Assembly (NCBI GenBank): GCA_012035435.1
Contig: JAAUPH010000109.1
Coordinates: 1 to 7,593 of the forward strand
DNA from: Sphingopyxis sp.
Lineage (GTDB): Bacteria; Pseudomonadota; Alphaproteobacteria; Sphingomonadales; Sphingomonadaceae
Direction: 5' to 3'
DNA length: 7,593 bases
The translations under genes and the position numbers were made by a program. The stretch's first letter is position 1. Each line of letters starts with the position of its first letter. Below are positions 1-5,538 of this stretch, one piece after another. The notes under the pieces are model-generated. The model did no database searches, had not been told where the DNA came from, and was given only the letters and a program-made list of their open reading frames with translations.

Positions 1-37
1 GCTGACGCAGCGGCGCAGCCCCAGCTGCACCGACCAA

Positions 38-459
38 GTGAGGCAGGTCATGGCGGCGAGCGCGCTGCTGGCGCTCGCGGCCTGTGGTTCGCCTGCCCCC
101 GAACAGGCTGATAATGAGGCATCTGCGCCGCCAGCTGGTGCCGCGCCGGTGGCGCCAACGGCAGCGATGGGCGAGCAAATCTACAAGCGCTGCGCCGCGT
201 GCCACACCATCGACAAGGGCGGCCGAAATGGTATCGGCCCCAATCTTCATGGGGTGGTGGGCCGCGCAGTCGCGTCAGTCCCCGGTTTTGCCTATTCGCC
301 TGCGCTCAAGGCCAAGGGCGGGGTGTGGGACACGGCGGCGCTGGATGCTATCTGAAATCCCCCCGCGCAGCCGTGCCGGGCAACCGCATGAGCTTTGCGG
401 GCATCTCTGAGGCGGCGGAGCGTGAAGCGCTGAGCCTGTATCTGGCGGAACAGAATTAG
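38..459 (+). pseudogene. Class I cytochrome c lipoprotein, broken by a single-base deletion
   Basis: Small electron-carrier cytochrome c, predicted to be anchored in the cell envelope. From the GTG at 38 the protein starts with one Arg, then a hydrophobic stretch ending in a lipobox (LAAC, Cys16), an Ala/Pro-rich linker (about 17-43), and the haem-binding motif CAACH (52-56). The frame ends at a TGA at 353-355, but the family's C-terminal half continues in the next frame, with the Met axial-ligand motif PGNRMSFAGI and the ending SLYLAEQN before the TAG at 457-459. One base is missing after about 347-348 (GAT GC_ TAT CTG); restoring it gives 140 residues, normal for this family. ATG at 50 is an alternative start with GTGAGG six bases upstream, but it leaves a very short uncharged signal. 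Without the repair, the haem motif and Met ligand would be on separate products. It converges with the LOG gene, 38 bases away. The redox partner is unknown. Confidence 0.82.
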
Positions 460-497
460 CTTACGTCATGACGAGCGGAGCGGGGCTATAACGATCA

Positions 498-1360
498 TCA
501 GCCCTTTACCCCGTAAAACTCGGTCACGATCGCCCACGCTTCTTCGGCGGTTTCGACAAAGCGGAACAGGTCGAGGTCCGGCGCGCTGATCACGCCTTCC
601 TCGACCAACGCGCCAAAATTGACAACACGTTCCCAAAATTCGCGGCCGAACAGCACGATCGGGATCGGCTTGATCTTGCCGGTCTGGATCAGCGTCAGCA
701 GTTCGAACATTTCGTCAAACGTCCCGAAGCCGCCCGGAAAGACGCACACGGCGCGGGCGCGGAGCAGAAAGTGCATCTTGCGTAGCGCGAATAGTGGAAC
801 TGAAAGCTGAGATCCGGGGTGACGTAGCGGTTGGGCGCCTGCTCATGCGGCAGGACGATATTGAGCCCCACCGATTCGCGGCCGACATCGGCGGCTCCGC
901 GGTTTGCCGCCTCCATGATCGACGGCCCGCCGCCCGAACAGACGACGAAATTGCGTTTGCCATCCGCATCGGGCGGAAACACGCTGGCAAGGCGGGCGAG
1001 CTTGCGTGCTTCTTCATAATAGCGCGCCTTGGCCTTCAGATTGCGGGCGATCGTGCGTGTGGTATCGTCGGTTGCCGCCGCCTCTAGCCCGTCGGCTGTT
1101 TCGGGTTCGGGAATGCGCGCCGAGCCATAAATGACCAGCATGGATTCGATATTGGCTTCATCCAGCAACAATTCGGGTTTGAGCAATTCCAGTTGGAACC
1201 GCACCGGGCGCAAATCTTCACGCAGCAAGAAATCCGTATCCTGAAAAGCGAGTTTATACGCGCCGCTCTGCGTTTGCGGGGTCGACACATTGTGCTTGGC
1301 GAATTCGGAGCTTTCCTCGGCCTTGTGGAAAGCGCTGCGATGGGGAGTTTTATCGGTCAT
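498..1360 (-). pseudogene. LOG-family (TIGR00730-like) nucleotide-binding protein, broken by a single-base deletion
   Basis: Rossmann-like protein of the LOG / 'lysine decarboxylase-like' family. Characterised members release cytokinin-type bases from nucleoside 5'-monophosphates or hydrolyse nucleotides; the substrate of this long proteobacterial form is not known. Starting at the ATG at 1360, the repaired protein is 287 residues. It has a charged N-terminal extension (1-70), SGGGPSIMEAANRGA at about 142-156, and the family signature PGGFGTFDE at 209-217, which carries the catalytic-type Glu. The N-terminal frame reads to about FQFHY (190) and then diverges; the rest, from ALRKMHF on, lies one frame over and ends at the TGA at 498-500. 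A T is missing from the coding strand (an A from the plus-strand AA at 790-791, where AAA is needed). The upstream TTG at 1396 is a possible longer start but is less convincing. It lies downstream of the extensin-like gene on the same strand, with a strong palindrome between, so it probably has its own promoter. Confidence 0.85.
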
Positions 1361-1435
1361 CGGATCTGCGCTAAACGCTGGATACGAAAAAGCCAAGCCA
1401 GCGCACTTTCGGTCGGTTTCGGTGGCGGCGAAACC

Positions 1436-1502
1436 TTAGAGCGTGATGAGAAGAAGTTTGTGCACCGTGACGGAGCACAAACTTCTTCTCATCACGCTCT
1501 AA
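1436..1502. repeat. 67-bp near-perfect palindrome (28-bp arms)
   Basis: The left arm 1436-1463 is the exact reverse complement of the right arm 1475-1502 (28 of 28). The 11-base centre continues the symmetry: after an A/A mismatch (1464/1474), CCGT (1465-1468) pairs with ACGG (1470-1473) around a central G. The outer ends read TTAGAGCGTGATGAG and its complement. It lies between two same-strand genes and its right arm contains the TAG stop of the extensin-like gene (1499-1501). As RNA it would form a very stable hairpin at the end of that transcript, but no long U-tract follows on the minus strand, so it is not a classical terminator. From memory, intergenic palindromes with GAGCGTGATG ends occur in sphingomonads, so a dispersed non-autonomous repeat is my preferred reading. 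Confidence 0.92.
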
Positions 1503-2158
1503 CGGCAATAACCCGCCCCGCTCATGTCGAAATGGAAGTGATTGGCGTGCTGGCGGTTATAGTCGGGGCCGAGCACCGTGCCAAAGCGTTTGCAAGCCGA
1601 GGCATGAAGCGTGCGCAGAAATTGCCGCTCATCCTCTGCACCCTGCCAGCCGTCCAGCAAGGTGATGCGGCGGCCATCGGCCAGCACGAATGCCGACACA
1701 TCGACTGCATTGGCATAGGCATGCTGTGACAGTCGGCCCGATTGCCCGCCATTGACGTTGCGGCAGCTGTAGGTGCCGAAAGTTTCAACCTTCACCACTT
1801 CGCTGTCCAGATATTTGCGCGCGGCCGGACGGACCGCATATTGCACCCAGGCCGCGAAGTTGCGCGCGAGGGGACAGGTCATCGCGCCCAAATTGGCCAC
1901 GGGGGTGCCGATATCGAGCAGCTTTACCGAATCAATAGCGCCGCAGCCTCCGCCAAGATCCTGATTGGCGAGCGGGGTATAACGAACACCGGCCCGGCCG
2001 AGATCGGCGAGACACTGGCGCGATTCTGGCGACGAGAACGCCGATGACGCCGATTGCGTGACAGGCTTGCGCACCGGCCGATCACCGCCCCCAATGCAAC
2101 CCGCCAGCAAAAGCGGCAAAGCAAGCGCCGCGAGGCGAAGGGCAGGTTGGGTTAGCAT
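1499..2158 (-). CDS. Extensin-like C-terminal domain lipoprotein
   Basis: Predicted outer-envelope lipoprotein of the extensin-like C-terminal family (PF06904), which shares a fold and metal-site pattern with M15-type peptidoglycan peptidases; a cell-wall role is therefore inferred, not shown. The 219-residue protein starts at the ATG at 2158 (a TTG at 2179 is an unlikely earlier start). It has a signal peptide with lipobox LLAGC (Cys21), a Ser/Arg-rich linker to about 45, then the domain. Predicted metal ligands are His146 and Asp153 in SQHAYANAVDVSAF and His207/His209 in the HANHFHFD segment. Six further cysteines (49, 72, 95, 132, 189, 218) suggest disulfides and an extracytoplasmic location. 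The reading frame is intact. Its last codon and stop sit in the arm of the palindrome at 1436-1502. A CtrA-type site lies 29-43 bases upstream of the start, so cell-cycle or motility-linked control is plausible. Confidence 0.9.
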   Translation of the reverse strand: MLTQPALRLAALALPLLLAGCIGGGDRPVRKPVTQSASSAFSSPESRQCLADLGRAGVRYTPLANQDLGGGCGAIDSVKLLDIGTPVANLGAMTCPLARNFAAWVQYAVRPAARKYLDSEVVKVETFGTYSCRNVNGGQSGRLSQHAYANAVDVSAFVLADGRRITLLDGWQGAEDERQFLRTLHASACKRFGTVLGPDYNRQHANHFHFDMSGAGYCR

Positions 2159-2170
2159 GATGGCCCCAAG

Positions 2171-2225
2171 CGTTCGCAAATCATGGTTAACGGGGCGTTA
2201 AGCGGTGTCGCATTTCTTGCGAACG
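2171..2225. repeat. 9-bp inverted repeat bracketing the CtrA-type site
   Basis: CGTTCGCAA at 2171-2179 is the exact reverse complement of TTGCGAACG at 2217-2225, with a 37-base spacer. The pair flanks the CtrA-type site, and its right arm overlaps the first bases of the Fur-like site. It may be a paired operator for an unknown regulator of the divergent genes. The arms are short enough that chance is possible. Confidence 0.4.
2183..2201 (-). promoter_or_regulatory. CtrA-type binding site (TTAA-N7-TTAACCAT)
   Basis: On the minus strand the sequence reads TTAACGCCCCGTTAACCAT, which fits exactly the alphaproteobacterial CtrA pattern TTAA-N7-TTAA and also the extended TTAACCAT half. It lies 25-43 bases upstream of the extensin-like ATG and about 72-90 bases upstream of the ferric-reductase-like gene, in their shared divergent region. 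The match is directly visible; binding, and which gene is controlled, are inferred. The distance fits the extensin-like promoter best. Confidence 0.6.
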
Positions 2226-2237
2226 ATTATCAATAAG
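2219..2237 (+). promoter_or_regulatory. Putative Fur box upstream of the ferric-reductase-like operon
   Basis: GCGAACGATTATCAATAAG matches the classical 19-bp Fur box GATAATGATTATCATTATC at 13 of 19 positions, including an unbroken core GATTATCA. It is 37 bases upstream of the ATG at 2274. Fur represses iron-uptake genes when iron is plentiful. A ferric-reductase-like haem protein and PepSY partner directly downstream make iron control plausible. Some alphaproteobacteria use other iron regulators (Irr, RirA), so the call is tentative. Confidence 0.42.
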
Positions 2238-2238
2238 C

Positions 2239-2267
2239 TTGACGGCGGGATTACGACGCCTTAGCGA
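2239..2267 (+). promoter_or_regulatory. Possible sigma-70-type promoter of the ferric-reductase-like operon
   Basis: TTGACG (2239-2244) resembles a -35 box, and 17 bases on TAGCGA (2262-2267) is a weak -10 box. Transcription would start within a few bases of the ATG at 2274, which would make the mRNA nearly leaderless. That agrees with the absence of a Shine-Dalgarno sequence before this gene. The -10 box is poor, so confidence is low. Confidence 0.25.
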
Positions 2268-2273
2268 CGCGGC

Positions 2274-2885
2274 ATGGCGATGCTCCGGTCCCTGCGCGAT
2301 TCCCTGCCGATATTCTGGCTGCTGCTGGCGGTGCCCGCGCTGCTGCAGCTGTCGGGCTGGTGGTCCGGCCGCATTGACACGGTGGACATGCTGCACCCCA
2401 CCGGCGAGACAAGTGCGCGGCTGATGATCGCGGCGATGCTGATCGGTCCGATGATGGGCCTGATGGGGCCACGCGACAGGCTCCGCTGGCTACTCGCGCG
2501 GCGGCGGGCGCTAGGGGTGGCAGCCTTTTGTTATGCGCTGCTTCATATGATTTTCTATGTCATCGACATGGGCAATGTCGGTGACATGCTGGCCGAGGCG
2601 CTGGCGCCGGGCATCTGGACCGGCTGGGCGGCGTTGCTGTTGATCATCCCAATGGCGCTGACCAGCAACAATGCCGCGATGCGCAGGCTGCGCCGCGGTT
2701 GGAAGCAGGTGCAGCGGCTCGCCTATCCCGCCGCGCTGCTGACCCTGCTGCATTGGGCGTGGGTGCACAACAGTTATACTGCTGCGCTCGCCCATCTTGC
2801 GCCGCTCGCACTTGTGTGGCTTTTACTGACGGTACGGCGGCTCTCCACCAATCTCCCCTCCCCCCAAATCCAGTCAGGAGTTTGA
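2274..2885 (+). CDS. Ferric-reductase-like (MsrQ-like) transmembrane haem protein
   Basis: Integral inner-membrane protein of the ferric-reductase-like transmembrane family (PF01794), which also includes MsrQ, the haem b subunit that passes electrons to periplasmic MsrP. The 203 residues contain about six hydrophobic helices (roughly 11-29, 48-65, 79-99, 112-130, 148-165, 171-188). Histidines suited to haem ligation occur at 91 (YALLH) and 160 (LLHW), with others at 41, 165 and 174. The block RRALGVAAFCYALLH and the later W-x(3)-QRLAY...LLHWAW follow the MsrQ pattern, but the His usually seen in 'LHRL(V/I)Y' is Gln147 here. No msrP gene is in the window. The first ATG (2274) is used; a second at 2280 is possible; neither has a clear ribosome site. 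The stop is two bases before the next gene, indicating an operon. The electron acceptor is unknown: ferric iron reduction or another periplasmic partner are both possible. Confidence 0.82.
   Translation: MAMLRSLRDSLPIFWLLLAVPALLQLSGWWSGRIDTVDMLHPTGETSARLMIAAMLIGPMMGLMGPRDRLRWLLARRRALGVAAFCYALLHMIFYVIDMGNVGDMLAEALAPGIWTGWAALLLIIPMALTSNNAAMRRLRRGWKQVQRLAYPAALLTLLHWAWVHNSYTAALAHLAPLALVWLLLTVRRLSTNLPSPQIQSGV
2876..2880 (+). promoter_or_regulatory. Ribosome binding site of the PepSY-like gene
   Basis: AGGAG lies 7 bases before the ATG at 2888, inside the last codons of the preceding gene. It fixes this start over the upstream in-frame ATG at 2699, which would lie within the membrane protein gene. 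Confidence 0.75.
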
Positions 2886-2887
2886 CG

Positions 2888-3202
2888 ATGCGTACCTTTA
2901 TTTTTACCGCCATTGCTGCTGCCGGGCTTGCTGCGTTTACCGCCACGCCGGCGACCGCGACAGGTGCGATCAAGTGCCAGGCTGGTCCGCAGACCGGCTG
3001 GAAAACCAAGGAAGCGCTGACCGCCATGCTGGTCAAGGAAGGCTGGACCGTGCGCAAGGCCAAGGTCGATGGCGGCTGTTACGAAGTTTATGGCACCACC
3101 CCCGAGGGTGACCGGGTCGAGGCCTATTTTCACCCCGTCAGCTTTGAAAAGCTGTATGTCGCGCGCCGCGGCCAAGTGCTGTTCCGCAAGGCAGGCTACT
3201 GA
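2888..3202 (+). CDS. Small secreted PepSY-like domain protein
   Basis: Exported protein of 104 residues: a signal peptide (about 1-25, ending near TPATATG) followed by a single small domain resembling the PepSY_2 group (PF13670 type). The domain begins at GWKTKEALTAML (about 37-48) and continues through EGWTVRKAKVD and GGCYEVYGTTPEGDRVEAYFHP (62-83). PepSY domains are often inhibitory or sensor modules in the periplasm; the specific role here is not known. Cys30 and Cys64 could form a disulfide. The start at 2888 is supported by AGGAG and by the signal peptide. It sits two bases after the ferric-reductase-like gene, so the two are almost certainly co-transcribed. Its product is a candidate soluble partner or modulator of that haem protein. 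A strong terminator follows 26 bases after the stop. Confidence 0.8.
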   Translation: MRTFIFTAIAAAGLAAFTATPATATGAIKCQAGPQTGWKTKEALTAMLVKEGWTVRKAKVDGGCYEVYGTTPEGDRVEAYFHPVSFEKLYVARRGQVLFRKAGY

Positions 3203-3227
3203 CTTCAACGCGTTGGGAACACCACAG

Positions 3228-3253
3228 AAAGGGGGCCGAAACCGGCCCCCTTT
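3228..3253. terminator. Bidirectional intrinsic terminator
   Basis: An 11-bp perfect stem, AAAGGGGGCCG (3228-3238) with CGGCCCCCTTT (3243-3253), encloses a 4-base AAAC loop. The stem is followed by a further T and a T-rich stretch. It sits between the convergent PepSY-like gene (stop at 3202) and the PEP-CTERM gene (stop at 3275). A-run and T-run on the two sides let it work in both directions. Confidence 0.9.
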
Positions 3254-3274
3254 TGCTTTGTCCTGCAGCGCCAG

Positions 3275-4028
3275 TCAGGCGTAGGCCACCGCTACCTTGG
3301 GGCGGCGGCGCATTGCTCCGCCGATCAGGCCAAAGCCGAGGATCAGCATCGCCCAGGTTGCGGGGTTCCGGAACCGCGCCGGGGAACGGCAGGCCACTGG
3401 CCGAACCATCGCGGATTTCCGGCGCCGACGAATCAATGCCCTGATAGCGGACGCTGAAGTCCGACAGGGTGATCGACGAGAGCGCCGACGCATAGGTCAG
3501 GTTAAAGGTGCCATTGGCGCTGACGCCGTTGGCCAAACCCTGGTTCGCGCCGGTGCAATTGCCATTGGGGCCTGCATCCTTGAAGCAGAGCTCAAGATTC
3601 GCGAGCCCATTGGGCTGCTGACCCGCCGCAATCACGTTGAAGATGCCCGAAGGCGCCGAAACGCTGGTGAAATTGGGGTTCGAGTTGAACCCGAAAATCG
3701 TGACGCGCGAGGCATCGATCGGTCCGCCGGACGCGTTGGTCAGTGTGTAGCTGAAATTATAGCTGTTCCCCGTCACGCCAAGAAAATTGACCAGCAGGGT
3801 CGATGTCAGCCCAGGGATAGTCGTCCCATTTTTGCCCGTGAATCCGTTGAAGTTCAGAGTGAACGATCCCGGACCGGTCGCCGGAGTGATTACCGCGCTC
3901 GGCTGGCCGGGCGCGAGGTAGGTGAGGACGACCGCAGCATTGGCGGCCGGAGCGGCGGCAAGGCATGCGCCAAGCAGCATCGATTTTGCAGGAATCTGTT
4001 TCACTGAGTCGCGCGCGCCCTCGGGCAT
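3275..4028 (-). pseudogene. PEPxxWA-CTERM sorting-domain exported protein (cistern-like), frameshifted just before the sorting signal
   Basis: Secreted protein with an N-terminal signal (hydrophobic stretch about 17-32, ending PAANA-AV) and a C-terminal exosortase sorting signal. The repaired 250-residue protein has a Gly/Asn/Ser/Thr-rich body with SRVTIFGFNSNP at 108-119, two cysteines (148, 158) and FSVRYQGIDSS at 191-201. I associate this pattern with the 'cistern' PEP-CTERM family, from memory. The sorting signal is VPEPATWAM (219-227), a hydrophobic helix LILGFGLIGGAM and a basic RRR. One extra base breaks the frame inside PEP: the plus-strand run GGGG at 3362-3365 should be GGG. The unrepaired frame runs out of the signal into unrelated sequence as far as 3138, overlapping the neighbouring gene. 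The start used is the ATG at 4028; a GTG at 4004 gives a more compact signal peptide. No exosortase gene is in the window. Confidence 0.83.
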
Positions 4029-4215
4029 GTTCCTGATTTATTGTTCAAATACGCTGCGACCGGCTTCTGGTAAACGAGCCGATAATCGATTGTCTTAAAT
4101 GAGTCGATTACGGAATTGCGTTCGGTAAAAAATGTTTCGGCATGGCGCAGATTCTTCAGATCATATAACCGCCACGCCGACCGGGCATCCGCTCTGACCA
4201 TTCAGCGCTATTCAT

Positions 4216-4242
4216 TTGACAAGACCACGCTTCCCCTTAAAC
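4216..4242 (+). promoter_or_regulatory. Probable serC promoter
   Basis: A consensus -35 box TTGACA lies at 4216-4221, with a -10-like TTAAAC at 4237-4242. The 15-base spacing is shorter than ideal. Transcription would begin near 4249, giving a leader of about 50 bases to the serC ATG. Confidence 0.5.
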
Positions 4243-4286
4243 GCGGCGCCGGGCCACGCGGTCCCAACGCCGCGCGTGCTCTCTGC

Positions 4287-4293
4287 AAGGAGA
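4287..4293 (+). promoter_or_regulatory. serC ribosome binding site
   Basis: AAGGAGA is placed 6 bases before the ATG at 4300. It decides this start over the in-frame upstream ATG at 4216, which coincides with the -35 box. Confidence 0.8.
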
Positions 4294-4299
4294 GATTGT

Positions 4300-5429
4300 A
4301 TGACGAATATCCCGACGCCGCAGTTACGCCCCGCGCGCCCGTTTTTTTCTTCCGGACCCTGCGCCAAGCCGCCGGGCTGGTCCCCCGATAAGCTCAGCAC
4401 CGATCCGCTTGGCCGCTCACACCGGGCCAAGATCGGCAAGTCGCGCCTTGCGCTTTGCATCGATTTGATGCGCGAGATGCTGCACCTCCCCGATACCCAC
4501 CGCATCGGCATTGTGCCCGGATCGGACACTGGCGCCTTTGAAATGGCGATGTGGACGATGCTGGGCGCGCGCCCGGTGACGACGCTGGCGTGGGAAAGCT
4601 TTGGCGAAGGCTGGGTGACCGATGCGGTCAAGCAGTTGAAGCTCGACCCCACTGTCATCCGCGCTGATTATGGTGCGCTGCCCGACCTCGGCAGCGTCGA
4701 CTGGTCGAACGATGTGCTGTTCACCTGGAACGGCAGACCAGCGGCGTGCGCGTGCCGAATGGCGACTGGATTGCCGACGACCGCAAAGGCCTGTGCTTTG
4801 CGGACGCGACCAGCGCGGTGTTTGCGTACGATCTGCCGTGGGAAAAGATCGATGTCGCCACCTTCAGCTGGCAAAAGGTGCTGGGCGGCGAAGGCGGTCA
4901 TGGCGTGCTGATCCTGGGCCCGCGCGCAGTGGAACGACTTGAAAGCTATACCCCGGCATGGCCGCTGCCCAAGGTTTTCCGCCTGATGGCCAAGGGCAAG
5001 CTGGCCGAGGGCGTGTTCAAGGGCGAGACGATCAACACCCCGTCGATGCTGGCGGTCGAGGATGCGATCTTTGCGCTCGAATGGGCGAAGGGACTGGGCG
5101 GTCTCGATGCGCTGATGGCGCGGAGCGATGCCAATGCGGCGGCGCTTGACGCCCTTGTCACGGAGCGCGACTGGCTGGGCCATCTGGCCGCCGATCCGGC
5201 AACGCGATCGCGCACATCGGTGTGTTTGACGATCGAGGGTGCGGACGAGGAGTATATCAAGACGTTCGCCGCACTGCTGGATGCGGCGGGGGCTGCTTAT
5301 GACATCGCCGGATACCGCGATGCGCCGCCGGGCCTGCGCATCTGGTGCGGCGCGACGGTCGACACTGCCGATATCGTCGCGCTCGGGCCATGGCTCGATT
5401 GGGCGCGGGCCAGCCTTGCCGCCAGATAA
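4300..5429 (+). pseudogene. serC: Phosphoserine aminotransferase, broken by a single-base deletion
   Basis: PLP-dependent cytosolic enzyme that converts 3-phosphohydroxypyruvate and glutamate to phosphoserine and 2-oxoglutarate, acting after SerA in serine synthesis. The repaired protein is 376 residues, the usual size for the alphaproteobacterial SerC type. It begins with RPARPFFSSGPCAKPPGW (10-27), has the cofactor-binding segment PGSDTGAFEMAMW (73-85), Asp169 in FADATSA (predicted to contact the PLP ring nitrogen), and the Schiff-base lysine Lys193 in FSWQKVLGGEGGHG. The frame breaks at codon 146: VLFTWNG is followed by A_G ACC AGC GGC where ACG ACC is expected, so one base (probably C) is missing at about 4735-4736. 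Downstream, VRVPNGDWIADD and the rest continue one frame over to the TAA at 5427-5429. Unrepaired, both cofactor residues are lost. Because the enzyme is normally needed for serine synthesis and the rest is pristine, a sequence error is more likely than a true pseudogene. Confidence 0.9.
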
Positions 5430-5513
5430 TTAGGGACAGTCCCCGATTGTCCATCATGAACCGTCAATTCTGCACCAGCTGATCCGGATAATTGGGGACT
5501 GTCCCTAATTATC
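5425..5513. repeat. Long inverted repeat with GGGACAGTCCC cores between serC and serA
   Basis: GATAATTAGGGACAGTCCCC at 5425-5444 is repeated as an exact reverse complement at 5494-5513 (20 of 20). Pairing continues inward to 5452/5486 with one mismatch and one G-T pair, about 28 bp in all, around a loop of about 33 bases. Each arm also contains its own small palindrome, GGGAC-A-GTCCC. The serC stop codon lies in the left arm. From memory, GGGGACAGTCCC-type repeats are dispersed in proteobacterial genomes and linked to REP-associated tyrosine transposases; no such transposase is in this window. It would form a strong hairpin in a serC-serA transcript and could dampen read-through. Confidence 0.88.
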
Positions 5514-5525
5514 CGTTCCCCACGC

Positions 5526-5530
5526 AAGGA
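5526..5530 (+). promoter_or_regulatory. serA ribosome binding site
   Basis: AAGGA is placed 8 bases before the ATG at 5539 and 12 bases after the end of the repeat hairpin, which leaves it unpaired and available. Confidence 0.7.
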
Positions 5531-5538
5531 TCACAAAA

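Larger units (their letters stand above)
4029..4299. promoter_or_regulatory. Divergent intergenic region between PEP-CTERM gene and serC
   Basis: This 271-base stretch holds no convincing gene. It must carry the promoters of both flanking genes. Visible elements are the serC promoter (listed separately), a 7-bp inverted repeat TAATCGA (4083-4089) / TCGATTA (4104-4110), and a GCGGCG (4243-4248) / CGCCGC (4268-4273) pair that could fold in the serC leader. The part 4029-4140 is clearly more AT-rich than the coding sequence around it, as expected for promoters. Confidence 0.5.

Noticed and set aside
464..473. 10-bp palindrome CGTCATGACG between cytochrome c and LOG genes
   Set aside because: Too short to separate from chance, and it has no T-run to act as a terminator for the convergent genes.
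1193..1729. Plus-strand frame of 178 codons spanning the LOG start, palindrome and extensin-like 3' end
   Set aside because: It runs through two well-supported minus-strand genes and a palindrome, and shows no domain.
2511..2795. Minus-strand frame opposite the MsrQ-like gene
   Set aside because: Gln/His/Arg-rich shadow of a hydrophobic membrane protein gene.
3297..4007. Plus-strand frame of 236 codons opposite the PEP-CTERM gene
   Set aside because: Very Arg/Ala/Gly-rich translation without motifs, while the minus strand has a clear signal peptide, family body and sorting signal.
4083..4110. TAATCGA/TCGATTA inverted repeat as an operator
   Set aside because: Seven-base arms in AT-rich promoter DNA are weak evidence. 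It is mentioned in the intergenic entry only.
4001..4201. Minus-strand frame of 66 codons in the serC / PEP-CTERM intergenic region
   Set aside because: It overlaps the start of the PEP-CTERM gene in another frame, and its composition does not resemble the flanking genes. Promoter DNA is a better reading.
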